Both the position numbers and the translations under genes were made by a program. Below are positions 17,220-26,085 of a stretch of DNA of 64,000 bases, piece after piece. This DNA is from Hallella bergensis DSM 17361 (GTDB lineage: Bacteria; Bacteroidota; Bacteroidia; Bacteroidales; Bacteroidaceae). How positions within the stretch are numbered: position 1 is the first letter of the stretch; every line of letters starts with the position of its first letter. The notes under the pieces are model-generated. The model searched no databases and was not told the origin of the DNA. It saw only the letters and a program-made list of their open reading frames with translations. The stretch lies in the NCBI RefSeq assembly GCF_000160535.1, contig NZ_GG704781.1:220154-284153 (forward strand), in the 5' to 3' direction.

Positions 17220-18470
17220 TTAAATTTCTTTCTTTAGCAGTTCTAAAAGTGCACCAGGTTGATTTTTGGGTATGAGAAAGGACTGTTTCACTTTGGCATT
17301 GATACCTGCTTGAACATCACTGGCGTTGTCGCCAATCATCACTGATTCTGATAGATTGATGTTTAGTTCTTTCGCGGCCTTCAGAAGCATTCCTGGAGCA
17401 GGCTTTCGGCAGTCACATACGATTTTATATTCCTTGCGCTCCTCTGGGTAACCTCTGTGTGGATGATGAGGACAGAAATATAAAGCATCGATGAATGCAT
17501 TCTTTTTTCCTAATAACGTTTCCATGCGTGCATTTATTGCATATAGTTCATCAATGGTACACAGATTTCTTGCAATAACTGATTGGTTGGTTACAACCAC
17601 GGCTAAGTATCCTTTCTGGTGAATGTATTTCAAAGCCTCTTCCACACCATCAATTAGTACAAGATGACTAGGTTTGTACACTAATCCAGTATCCTCGTTG
17701 ATTACACCGTCCCTATCGAGAAATATTGCCTTGCGCTGATTGCTGAAGTTCATACTTGCGACCTGACCGCATGCCCAGGCCTTACACGCAGCCTCGTATC
17801 TCTCAGGCGTCCCCATGTCTTTCACGTACTCAGAAGAAAGGTAACCATAAAGTTTCATGCCACGCTTAATACACTCGGGCAATACATTTTTCTCAATATG
17901 AGTCTTGGTGCCTTTTTCAATACAGTCCACTATGTTTTTACTGAAGATAAATAGTGCGGCATTTACGATGTTGTGGCTCACAAAGTCGTCAGCATGTGGT
18001 TTTGTTGCAATACTCATGACCCGATGATCCTTGTCCAATATTACAATGTCGGAATCGTATGGGTGGTCGTTGGGATGAACAAATAGGGTTGCATCGGCTC
18101 TATGTTCTTTGTGGAAAGTTTCCATGCGTCTCATGTCGACGTCCATTACGGTGTCGCCGTAGAAGACAAAAAAATCGTCGGAAAGCTTATCTCGTACTTC
18201 TGCAATAGCTCCAGCCGTTCCTAGAGGGGTTGTTTCGTGGTAATAGTCGATGTGAACATCCCAGTGGCTTCCATTTCCGAAATAACTTTCAACCTGTTCA
18301 CCTAAGTAACCTATTAGGAAAATGAACTCTGTAAAGCCATATCGCTTGGCCATTTCTACCTGATGTTCAATCACCGGTTTCCCGCAAACGGGTATCATGG
18401 CCTTGGGAATCTCGCTGTTTAATGATGCAATGCGTGTTCCCTGACCACCAGCAATAATTACAACTTTCAT
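17220..18470 (-). CDS. Fusion: heptose-1-phosphate nucleotidyltransferase (HddC-like) + D,D-heptose 1,7-bisphosphate phosphatase (GmhB-like)
   Basis: A 416-residue two-domain enzyme. Residues 1-240 form a sugar nucleotidyltransferase (AGGQGTRI at 7-14, PKAMIPVCGKP at 22-32, YGDTVMDVD at 104-112), expected to make NDP-heptose, probably GDP-heptose by analogy with HddC. Residues 247-416 form a HAD phosphatase of the GmhB type: FLDRDGVIN with nucleophile Asp252 and Asp254, VVTNQS, the zinc loop CPHHPHRG...CDCRKP, and MIGDNASDVQAG. The fusion puts the phosphatase and nucleotidyl steps in one chain. It overlaps the upstream epimerase gene by 4 bp. Confidence 0.9.
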   Translation of the reverse strand: MKVVIIAGGQGTRIASLNSEIPKAMIPVCGKPVIEHQVEMAKRYGFTEFIFLIGYLGEQVESYFGNGSHWDVHIDYYHETTPLGTAGAIAEVRDKLSDDFFVFYGDTVMDVDMRRMETFHKEHRADATLFVHPNDHPYDSDIVILDKDHRVMSIATKPHADDFVSHNIVNAALFIFSKNIVDCIEKGTKTHIEKNVLPECIKRGMKLYGYLSSEYVKDMGTPERYEAACKAWACGQVASMNFSNQRKAIFLDRDGVINEDTGLVYKPSHLVLIDGVEEALKYIHQKGYLAVVVTNQSVIARNLCTIDELYAINARMETLLGKKNAFIDALYFCPHHPHRGYPEERKEYKIVCDCRKPAPGMLLKAAKELNINLSESVMIGDNASDVQAGINAKVKQSFLIPKNQPGALLELLKKEI

Positions 18471-19402
18471 TTTCCCAATGCTTTTTGGATGGCAGTTCTT
18501 ACGGCCTCATTAGATGTTTTAGGGTCATTCCAGCCTATTGCATTGATCTTCGAGAGATCGTAGCTGAACTCAGGTACATCGCCCACCCAACCACGGTCAC
18601 CTCCAGTATAGCGGATAGAGGCATCGAGTTCCATCTCCTCTATTACCATTTTGGCAATTTCTTTTACTTTTGTACGACTATCCGGTCCAAGGTTGTAAAC
18701 GTTGAAACGTTCTTCAGAATGATTGATGACAAACTGGATGCCCTCAATGAGGTCTTTCACATATATATAAGGCTTGCATTGTTCGCCATTGCCCAGAACC
18801 TCCAATTCCTTGGGATTGTTGTGGAGTTTCTTAATAAAATCAAAAATTACACCATGTGTAAACCGCTCTCCAACCACATTGGGGAAACGTGTAATCCATG
18901 TCTTGATATTGTAAGTATTGCTGAAAGCACTGATGAATGCCTCGCTTGCTAATTTGCCAGCACCATAGTTTGATACTGGGCGTAGGGGGCCAAATTCCTC
19001 ATTCAGTTTGCCGATGGCCTCTCCAAAGATAGCAGAGGTAGAGGAAAAAAAGAGTTTTTTTACCTGAAATTCCTTCATTAGCATCAGCACGTTGAAAGTG
19101 GTGTTGAAGGTCAGGGCATAGTCTACTTGTGGGTCGCTGCCTCCTTTCTGTATGTCCGAATTTGCTGCAAGGTGATAAACCATGTCAAACTTTCCCTTCG
19201 AAAAAATCTTATGCATGGATTCCATGTTCAGTAAATCTTCCTTGATAAATAGAAAGTTTGTGTTATTCTTAAGATGGGCGATGTTTTCACGACAGCCCAA
19301 AACCATATTGTCCACCACCGTAACCGTGTGGCCATCGGCTAAAAGAGTGTCGCATAAATGTGAACCGATAAATCCAGCACCACCAGTAACAAGTATATTC
19401 AT
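18467..19402 (-). CDS. NAD-dependent sugar epimerase/dehydratase (extended SDR)
   Basis: A 311-residue extended short-chain dehydrogenase acting on a nucleotide sugar. NAD-binding GGAGFIG (7-13), Ser121/Thr122 and the catalytic pair Tyr146-x3-Lys150 (YGAGK) are present, with RFPNVVGER and YIYVKDLIEGI as substrate-domain motifs. It resembles UDP-glucose 4-epimerase-type enzymes. Its position directly ahead of hddC-gmhB, with a 4-bp overlap, makes an NDP-heptose or an NDP-hexose the likely substrate. Which of the two cannot be decided from the sequence. Confidence 0.85.
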   Translation of the reverse strand: MNILVTGGAGFIGSHLCDTLLADGHTVTVVDNMVLGCRENIAHLKNNTNFLFIKEDLLNMESMHKIFSKGKFDMVYHLAANSDIQKGGSDPQVDYALTFNTTFNVLMLMKEFQVKKLFFSSTSAIFGEAIGKLNEEFGPLRPVSNYGAGKLASEAFISAFSNTYNIKTWITRFPNVVGERFTHGVIFDFIKKLHNNPKELEVLGNGEQCKPYIYVKDLIEGIQFVINHSEERFNVYNLGPDSRTKVKEIAKMVIEEMELDASIRYTGGDRGWVGDVPEFSYDLSKINAIGWNDPKTSNEAVRTAIQKALGK

Positions 19403-19450
19403 AGACTAAAATATTTGTATTTATATAGGTTTGAAGCAAATTTACGCATT

Positions 19451-20416
19451 TTATTTCAAATAAAGCTTCTTGTATAAGGGTTTAATTCTATCTGGAGAAA
19501 AAATCTCTTTAATGGTTTTTGTATCAACTTCTGTACCTATTGTATTCTCTATTTTGTCAAGAAAATCTTGGCTGTCGTTGTAGTTGAAAATGCTGTGCCC
19601 TTTGACACCGTGTAGATAGTCGGAGATTCTTACTCTTCCCGACATGACAACAGGTGTATCTTGTCCCATTGCTTCTAAGGCCACGTAAGAAAAAGCCTCG
19701 TACTTTGACGGAATAACAACTAAGGATGCCTGTGCGTAAAGGTGTGTTAGCTCTTTGTTTGAAATGTTGACGTGCTGTATAAAATCAGGTCTTTTCTGAA
19801 GTTCTCCAGTACCAACGCAGTGCACTTCGTACTTCCCTATAGGTAGGCTATATAGAATTCCTATATTCTTTACAGGGTCATTAATTCTGCCAATGAAAAG
19901 AATCATATTCTTTTTCTTTGGTATGATTTCCTCTGTTTTTTTGGGGATGTACCAGTGGGGAATTTGGTGAACCTGTGAGTGGAACGATTGGAAGAATGCA
20001 GTGTCTTCATTATTAATAGTAACAATTTTGTCAACGCATCTTTTTACCAATGGTTTGATAATCATGTTAAAAAATATCTTTCCTAAAGTAGGATGGCATA
20101 AATATTGAAAAGGATGCCAATGTGCTGTATATATAACTTTTTTTCCAAGTTTGTGTGCATAGTACAAGGATTGAGCGGTACCCATGGCGGTATAGCCATT
20201 AATATGTACAATGTCAGCTTTTTTAATGGCATCTATCAATGTTTTTTTACGGTAATAGTATTTAAAAACTCTGGATGGGGTGACGGGATAGTCTACAATA
20301 GGATTAGCCCGAGTTTCTAAGTCATTGCAAAACATTGCATACAGTGCTTTGCAATAATTTGCTGTACCATCATTGCTTCCTTGAGGAGCTTTCCTTATGT
20401 ATATAATTTTCTTCAT
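19451..20416 (-). CDS. Glycosyltransferase family 4-type (GT-B)
   Basis: A 321-residue GT-B glycosyltransferase. HINGYTAMGTAQSLYYAHKLGKKVIYTAHWHPF marks the N-terminal Rossmann domain. FIGRINDPVKNIG and VVIPSKYEAFSYVALEAMGQDTPVV are the C-terminal donor-binding motif with the conserved Glu pair. Likely adds one sugar to the exopolysaccharide repeat unit. It lies 2 bp from the next upstream gene. From here up to about 27.8 kb the DNA is noticeably more AT-rich than the flanks. Confidence 0.85.
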   Translation of the reverse strand: MKKIIYIRKAPQGSNDGTANYCKALYAMFCNDLETRANPIVDYPVTPSRVFKYYYRKKTLIDAIKKADIVHINGYTAMGTAQSLYYAHKLGKKVIYTAHWHPFQYLCHPTLGKIFFNMIIKPLVKRCVDKIVTINNEDTAFFQSFHSQVHQIPHWYIPKKTEEIIPKKKNMILFIGRINDPVKNIGILYSLPIGKYEVHCVGTGELQKRPDFIQHVNISNKELTHLYAQASLVVIPSKYEAFSYVALEAMGQDTPVVMSGRVRISDYLHGVKGHSIFNYNDSQDFLDKIENTIGTEVDTKTIKEIFSPDRIKPLYKKLYLK

Positions 20417-20417
20417 C

Positions 20418-21686
20418 TTAATGCTTGGTTTTGTAAATTAAGAATGTGTGCAATTCTGGTCTACAGTAATTATATAGACTTTTAATGAATAAGCTATATC
20501 GCTTATACCCCATTACTCTATAGAGTAGTGAGAATAGTATGCCTATCATTCTTTTTTTCTTATCAACCCCCTCTATGTTTCTTTTGTTTAGCTTATCTAT
20601 ATTTGTAGATATGATCATTTTTTTCTTTTTGATTTGTGAGTGAAAAGTATTTTTATCTGTTGCAAAAGGATCTGCGTAACTTATGCCTGCTTCCGTCATG
20701 CCATGGTAAAGTCTACGGTGAAAAGAGGCAATACGGTCTCCATTATTATAGGTTGCATATGAATAAGGGTAGGATATATACTTATCAAAAGTTGCCTGAT
20801 GTTGGATAATCGCCTTGCAGTAAATATTGGTAGCTAAACTCAAATCGTCGTATTCCTGAAGATTTTCTATTCGTTTCCTTGAGATAATTCCTTCTTTCAT
20901 CTTTTGATAATCATATCCGGCAAAGTGGAGAAAGACTAACGCATCTTCTCTTTGAGGGTTGTCATTAGTTCGATATCTTACAAATAATTGGTTGTCTTCT
21001 CTAACGAATATTTCTCGTTCGAAAAAGTTCCAAGGAGCCATATTCATGCCTAATTCGCGAAATACATATAAATGGTCATTACCAAGGAAGCCCGGCATCC
21101 AATCCATCCACTTTTGATCAGTAAAATCGCCGATGCTCCTGTCCATGTAGGCATTGCTCATGAGTCGAACACGCCACCAGTTTAGTATGTTAGCTGTGAG
21201 TTTGGTAGACCTCATTCCACAAAAGCCAAGATTGAAAATGCCATTTACATTCATAGCCCATTCTGGGTGCTCTCCTGTGTAGTTAATATGGATACCTGCA
21301 ATCTGTGGAGTAAGGGTTATATCATAGTTGACAAGTTTGTCAAAAATATTGGTGAGTGGAGAAAATACATAGATGTCTGGGTCAAAATATACAACTGCAT
21401 CATACCCTTTGTCAAATAGATGTTGGAAGCACCCTGGCTTTATAGATGTGCAGAACTCTGTCAAGTCATATTTGAAAGACATATCAGTCCATTCAGAATC
21501 CGTATATTCCAAACATTTTTTTGCTATAATTATATTGCTTTTTAAGTCGTTAGGCATGACCGTGAATTCATCTGCAACAAAGATATAAAAATCTATATCA
21601 TCGTGATGATCTCTGACAGACTGTTCTAAAATCTGTCCTAAGCCAATATAATTTTTGGCAACAATAGTAAAAATGCATTTGTTCAT
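20418..21686 (-). CDS. GT-A glycosyltransferase with FDPD metal motif
   Basis: A 422-residue protein. The N-terminal 250 residues look like a GT-A nucleotide-diphospho-sugar transferase: YDAVVYFDPDIYVFSPL with Asp102/Asp104 as a DxD metal site, and later FLHFAGYDYQKM. GT8-like enzymes have this layout, but family assignment is uncertain. The C-terminal 120 residues are basic and hydrophobic patches suggest membrane contact. It lies within the exopolysaccharide operon and probably adds a sugar to the lipid-linked unit. Confidence 0.7.
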   Translation of the reverse strand: MNKCIFTIVAKNYIGLGQILEQSVRDHHDDIDFYIFVADEFTVMPNDLKSNIIIAKKCLEYTDSEWTDMSFKYDLTEFCTSIKPGCFQHLFDKGYDAVVYFDPDIYVFSPLTNIFDKLVNYDITLTPQIAGIHINYTGEHPEWAMNVNGIFNLGFCGMRSTKLTANILNWWRVRLMSNAYMDRSIGDFTDQKWMDWMPGFLGNDHLYVFRELGMNMAPWNFFEREIFVREDNQLFVRYRTNDNPQREDALVFLHFAGYDYQKMKEGIISRKRIENLQEYDDLSLATNIYCKAIIQHQATFDKYISYPYSYATYNNGDRIASFHRRLYHGMTEAGISYADPFATDKNTFHSQIKKKKMIISTNIDKLNKRNIEGVDKKKRMIGILFSLLYRVMGYKRYSLFIKSLYNYCRPELHTFLIYKTKH

Positions 21687-21699
21687 TGTAATATCCTGT

Positions 21700-22554
21700 T
21701 TATATTTTTGCAGATATCCCCTCCTTAATTCCTTGACAGATAGCCTTTAATTTCTCTTTTTTATTGTTTTCTATAAGTAGTACGCCTTTTATGGTAAACC
21801 CCAGTACATAAAGGTATAGTATATGTATTAGAATATCTAATGGATAGTTATATTTTCTATAGATGATAATGTGGTTTTTGAATATTTCACGCAGCCTGTT
21901 TGGCGAATACCCGGAACTGTGAATTGTCTTTCCAAGAATCCTTTTGCTTTGTGGTATTCCATATATTTGAGTTAAATATGCTCCTCTATATAATAATGAT
22001 TTGTAGTTATATTTTCGTGCTTTTACACATAGGTCAATGTCTATTCCGTCTACAAAAAAATCTTCACAGTATCCGCCAACTTTATCTAATAGTTCTATTG
22101 GAACAAGCATTCCAGAGGTTATAATATGTTTTTTCTCTATAAAATCATCATAGGTCTTACATGTTGTTTTAGGTGTGCATATGGGGCCACAAATACATTG
22201 GTGTCCTTTATACCAAAGGTCTATAACCTTATTTTTAAAAACAGGAAAATTATAAAAAACAGAGTCTTGATCCATAGTTAGAATAGTGTTATACCCATAT
22301 TCTTTGGCAAATGACCATCCGTAATTTAATGCAACAGATATGCCCATGTTCTCATTTTGATGCATAACTATGATTTTTGAAGAGGTCTCAGCCAATTGAT
22401 TAATTCGCAAAGTCGTCATAGTATTGCTACTGTTATTCCATAATATTATTTTATTTACGTGCTGTTGGAATGCAGATATATTTTTATAGAGAAGTTTAAT
22501 ATCCGGATTATATAAAACAACAATAGCTAATATTTTAACATCCATATTTTCCAT
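21700..22554 (-). CDS. Glycosyltransferase family 2, rhamnosyltransferase-like
   Basis: A GT2 enzyme of 284 residues if begun at the ATG at 22554 (MENMDVKILAIVVLYNPD), 4 bp after the flippase stop. The frame is open further upstream, but that part overlaps the flippase gene. Motifs: VVLYNPD, ILWNNSSN, ENMGISVALNYGW, TMDQDSVF (metal site) and EDFFVDGIDIDLCVKAR, which together resemble bacterial rhamnosyltransferase-type GT2 proteins. The acceptor and donor are unknown. Confidence 0.85.
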   Translation of the reverse strand: MENMDVKILAIVVLYNPDIKLLYKNISAFQQHVNKIILWNNSSNTMTTLRINQLAETSSKIIVMHQNENMGISVALNYGWSFAKEYGYNTILTMDQDSVFYNFPVFKNKVIDLWYKGHQCICGPICTPKTTCKTYDDFIEKKHIITSGMLVPIELLDKVGGYCEDFFVDGIDIDLCVKARKYNYKSLLYRGAYLTQIYGIPQSKRILGKTIHSSGYSPNRLREIFKNHIIIYRKYNYPLDILIHILYLYVLGFTIKGVLLIENNKKEKLKAICQGIKEGISAKI

Positions 22555-22558
22555 ATTT

Positions 22559-23905
22559 TCATTTGTTCCAAAGACCATATGCGCGTTCTGATATAATATA
22601 CCTGTATTGTAGGTGATTAGTAATTGCACTAATCGAATTAACAAATATAAGTGCAGCCACAATTCCATAAACACCTAAATACTTACCTAAAAATAAAGCC
22701 ATAGGAATATAACATAAAGCTTCAATAATAGTAATGATGGTGATTAACTGAATTTTACCCATTCCGCAGATAATGTTAGAATAGCATGTACCATAAATAA
22801 TGACAAACATATAGCATGCCATGGAAATAGATAACTCTAACGGAATCTCTATAGTGTCTCCAACCCAAAAGCTATAGACAAATTGGGAAGTTATAATCAT
22901 AATAATTAGTAAAAAAGAAAGTAAAAATATTATTTTTCTCATTTTTTTTACAGCATTACTAATCCATGCAGTATCTCCTTGTGTATATGCATTAGTTGTT
23001 GCAGACCAAAGGGGAGCAGATATTAGAGTGAATATTATATTCACCATACCAAAATATCGATAGGCTATTTGGTAGGGGGTGACTTCCTTAGGCGAGAAAA
23101 GTCGTGATATTAATATATTGGATGACGCAAAAATAACCATGCCAGATATTTGGGCCAGGAAAAATTTTATTCCTAACCCAAATAAGGGCTTGAGTTCTTT
23201 GTAGTCAAACAGCCTAATGGATGGTGTGAGATATTTGTATTTAGTAAATGTAATAGGGTACGAAAAGAGATACACTATCAGTGGAGAAATCGTATAGATA
23301 ACAGCAACATGGAACAGAGTTGCATTACCTAATCTTGAAATAGTATATATGAGAAACAATGAAATAGTATGTCCAATTCCAATTAATAAATTGGTTATTG
23401 CAGGCAATTGAAGAGCCATGTATATATTTCCGATGAATTTAAATATAAATGTAATAGCTACAATGGTATATGATGCAATTAAAATATATTCTAAATTATG
23501 CGTTAATTGTGGATCAACATTGAATAACTTATAACAGTTTATTTTATGTACTATACTTGTAAATATGGGTATAGTCGGTAATATTATGCATACAAGCATG
23601 AAGAAAGCTGTACTTACTTGCTGTTGACCCTTTTTAAGATCATTCTTAGCAATGGACTCGGCAAGAAGATTTCTTAGCCCATTTCCCAAGCCAATATCAA
23701 AAGAGTCTATCCAAATGAGCAGACTGCTGATAGTAAGCCATATCCCATATTCGTACTGGTTCAAGCAGTCGAGAGTGACAGGAACCAATATCAGCTGAAC
23801 AAGACAGGTCCATCCTTTAATGAAAAAAGAGCCAAGTATGTTCTTTTTCAACAAAACTGTGCGCTTGTTACCCTGCATATATTTATCAAAGAAGTTTTTT
23901 AGCAT
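22559..23905 (-). CDS. Wzx-type oligosaccharide flippase
   Basis: A 448-residue polytopic membrane protein with about 12 hydrophobic segments and the MATE/MOP layout of polysaccharide flippases (SFFIKGWTCLVQLILVPVTLDCLNQYEYGIW at the start, IGLGNGLRNLLAESIA in the first cytoplasmic loop). It would move the lipid-linked repeat unit from the cytoplasmic to the periplasmic side of the inner membrane. Its stop is 2 bp before the next coding start region, and the AT content is high. Confidence 0.88.
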   Translation of the reverse strand: MLKNFFDKYMQGNKRTVLLKKNILGSFFIKGWTCLVQLILVPVTLDCLNQYEYGIWLTISSLLIWIDSFDIGLGNGLRNLLAESIAKNDLKKGQQQVSTAFFMLVCIILPTIPIFTSIVHKINCYKLFNVDPQLTHNLEYILIASYTIVAITFIFKFIGNIYMALQLPAITNLLIGIGHTISLFLIYTISRLGNATLFHVAVIYTISPLIVYLFSYPITFTKYKYLTPSIRLFDYKELKPLFGLGIKFFLAQISGMVIFASSNILISRLFSPKEVTPYQIAYRYFGMVNIIFTLISAPLWSATTNAYTQGDTAWISNAVKKMRKIIFLLSFLLIIMIITSQFVYSFWVGDTIEIPLELSISMACYMFVIIYGTCYSNIICGMGKIQLITIITIIEALCYIPMALFLGKYLGVYGIVAALIFVNSISAITNHLQYRYIISERAYGLWNK

Positions 23906-23907
23906 AC

Positions 23908-24951
23908 TTATATGATTTGTAACAGTTCGTTGTAGAACACATTAATACAGAACATAGTTATGCCTATGAACATGACAATACATCTGGATACCCATGCTGG
24001 TTTCACGGTATAATAAATATTGGTGAATAGAATAATTTCTACAATACCATATAATTCGCTTACACGGAACGCTAACACCGGTAAAGAAGACAAAGCGACA
24101 AAAGAGAATACCGATAATCCCATCATTTTGATCATGATGGGGAAATAAAGGTTATGCCCCTTTATGAGATCATACATGTATAGTAAGTACAGGTATATTA
24201 TGATATGGACAAGGAACACCAAGTTAAAGACATTAATTTCGTCTAAAAAGCCTTGCTCTTTTAAGTCTTGATAGATTTCCAGCTTGTCTCCAATATATGG
24301 AATTGGTAATGCTGTGATGCTAACTTGCATTATGTAAGCAACGTAACCTGCTGGTACCAGCAAAGCCCATATTAATCGCTGTTGTTTTGTCATGTCTCGA
24401 TTGGTCAGAAGAAGTAATGGTATCATGAGGAGCGAAGAATAGTGGAAGAATATGGCGATCAACATCAAGATTAGGGCATGCCATCGCCTACCATCTCCAA
24501 GTGGTTTTATGGCAAGAAGCATAATGCTGGAAGCAACTCCTGCTCTTATTTGTGTAAATTCATGCAGTATAAAATAGTTGCCCATGTATATCACCAGTGC
24601 TAAAAACACCAAGGGCGTTAGCTTCTTGAGAGCAGCAAACTTGATAGAAATACCCAAAAAGGCGTACAGTAGGAAGATACTGTGAACATCCCCAAAAATA
24701 TGATATAGCCATTTCGAAGCCAGGCGGAAAGAATATTCTACAACCTTCTCGTAGACTGGGGTGTCATAATGTAGAAAATATTGCTCATAAGCTTCGGCAT
24801 CATTATCCATACCCAAAGGTCGGAATCCTGTAAGGAATATCAATAAGAGTCCCAAACCTATATATATATACCATTTTGACTTGCCCAGTCTCTCTTCAAA
24901 GAAAGCAAAGATACAGGTAAGTAACAGTATTATGATTATTGATGTTATCAC
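23908..24951 (-). CDS. EpsG/Wzy-like polysaccharide polymerase
   Basis: A 347-residue integral membrane protein with about 9-10 hydrophobic segments. TGFRPLGMDNDAEAYEQYF near the N-terminus is the conserved R-x-x-x-x-D-x-x-x-Y-x-x-Y feature of EpsG-type proteins, and FTQIRAGVASSIMLLAI matches the central motif. In this position, beside Wzx and Wzz, it is the likely polymerase that joins repeat units in the periplasm. Confidence 0.8.
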   Translation of the reverse strand: MITSIIIILLLTCIFAFFEERLGKSKWYIYIGLGLLLIFLTGFRPLGMDNDAEAYEQYFLHYDTPVYEKVVEYSFRLASKWLYHIFGDVHSIFLLYAFLGISIKFAALKKLTPLVFLALVIYMGNYFILHEFTQIRAGVASSIMLLAIKPLGDGRRWHALILMLIAIFFHYSSLLMIPLLLLTNRDMTKQQRLIWALLVPAGYVAYIMQVSITALPIPYIGDKLEIYQDLKEQGFLDEINVFNLVFLVHIIIYLYLLYMYDLIKGHNLYFPIMIKMMGLSVFSFVALSSLPVLAFRVSELYGIVEIILFTNIYYTVKPAWVSRCIVMFIGITMFCINVFYNELLQII

Positions 24952-24974
24952 GTCTGATGCTTGTGGAGATGGTA

Positions 24975-26015
24975 TTATGCGTCTTTTTGGAAAACATACA
25001 GTGAGGTTCCGATGAAAGTCAGCAGCAAAACGAATGCTACTATAATCATGCGTTTGGGACCTGTTGGCTTGATGGGAACGGATGCCGATTGCAATGTAGT
25101 AAATGCAGGTGTCTTTTCTTGAACTTTTGCTTGGGCTGCAGTATATTGCATTGCTAATGCAGTGTAGTTGTTATATCGTAGTTGCATATCATTTTCCAAG
25201 TCTTCTTGCTTCAGTTTGTAAGATTGGAGTAGCAAATCCATGTTGGCATCTCCGTAAGCTCCGTATTTTTGCCGTGCTTTTTCATACAGGCTTTTAGCCT
25301 CAATATAAAGTCCCTTGACATAGGCCAAATCGTTGCGTGCCTTTTGTGTTCTGTAGTTTGTGATAAAAGTTTGAAGGCGAGAACTTACTGAGTCTGCGAT
25401 GGTTGCTGCAACCAAAGGGTCTTGGTCTTCAACGTCAATGGATATAACATTAGTTTTTTTGTCTACCGCACATTTCACATTTTCCCCAATAATCCCTGCA
25501 ATATCATGCTGACGTTTCGACAAGAGGAATGGTGATACTTTTTTTTCGCCATTATAAGTAGACTTTTCTTCCTTTTTTAATATTTCAGATATTTTGCCCC
25601 TGATGACAGCCCACCAAGGGCTTTTCCGATGACGTTCAAGGTAGGTGTAGTAATTGTCTTCAAAACGATTATCTTGGGTTTTGATTTGCACGGGAAAAAG
25701 ACTTACTCGAAAATCTATTGAACTCATCAGGTCTGGATAAAGTTCAGGAGATATTGCATCTAAGTTGTGTCCCATTTTGCCTGTGATATCTATGCCGACT
25801 GAGGATGCAAGGCTGCCCAGGTTTCCTAAGTTGGTATTAGCGGTTTCCGGAGCCAGCTTTACTTGGCAGTTGTAGTATCTTGGAATACTCAGTACATAAA
25901 AACAACCTAATACAAATGCAATAGGCAATGTTATCAAGTATATTTTCTTATGCTTCCAAATAGATTGTGCAATCTTTGTCAAGTCAATGGGGTTAATGTC
26001 TTTTTTTTCCGGCAT
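24975..26015 (-). CDS. Wzz-type chain length determinant protein
   Basis: A 346-residue inner-membrane protein: a cytoplasmic N-terminus, a first TM (IYLITLPIAFVLGCFYVLS), a long periplasmic region with coiled-coil-like helices (about 200-300), the PIKPTGPKR proline motif and a second TM at the C-terminus. It controls the length of the polymer made by Wzy. No kinase domain is attached, unlike Wzc proteins. Confidence 0.88.
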   Translation of the reverse strand: MPEKKDINPIDLTKIAQSIWKHKKIYLITLPIAFVLGCFYVLSIPRYYNCQVKLAPETANTNLGNLGSLASSVGIDITGKMGHNLDAISPELYPDLMSSIDFRVSLFPVQIKTQDNRFEDNYYTYLERHRKSPWWAVIRGKISEILKKEEKSTYNGEKKVSPFLLSKRQHDIAGIIGENVKCAVDKKTNVISIDVEDQDPLVAATIADSVSSRLQTFITNYRTQKARNDLAYVKGLYIEAKSLYEKARQKYGAYGDANMDLLLQSYKLKQEDLENDMQLRYNNYTALAMQYTAAQAKVQEKTPAFTTLQSASVPIKPTGPKRMIIVAFVLLLTFIGTSLYVFQKDA

Positions 26016-26085
26016 GATTTATATATTTTCTAAGAACAAGAGTAATAATAGTAACAAATAAGAGAATTGACAAAGCTATAGCCAG

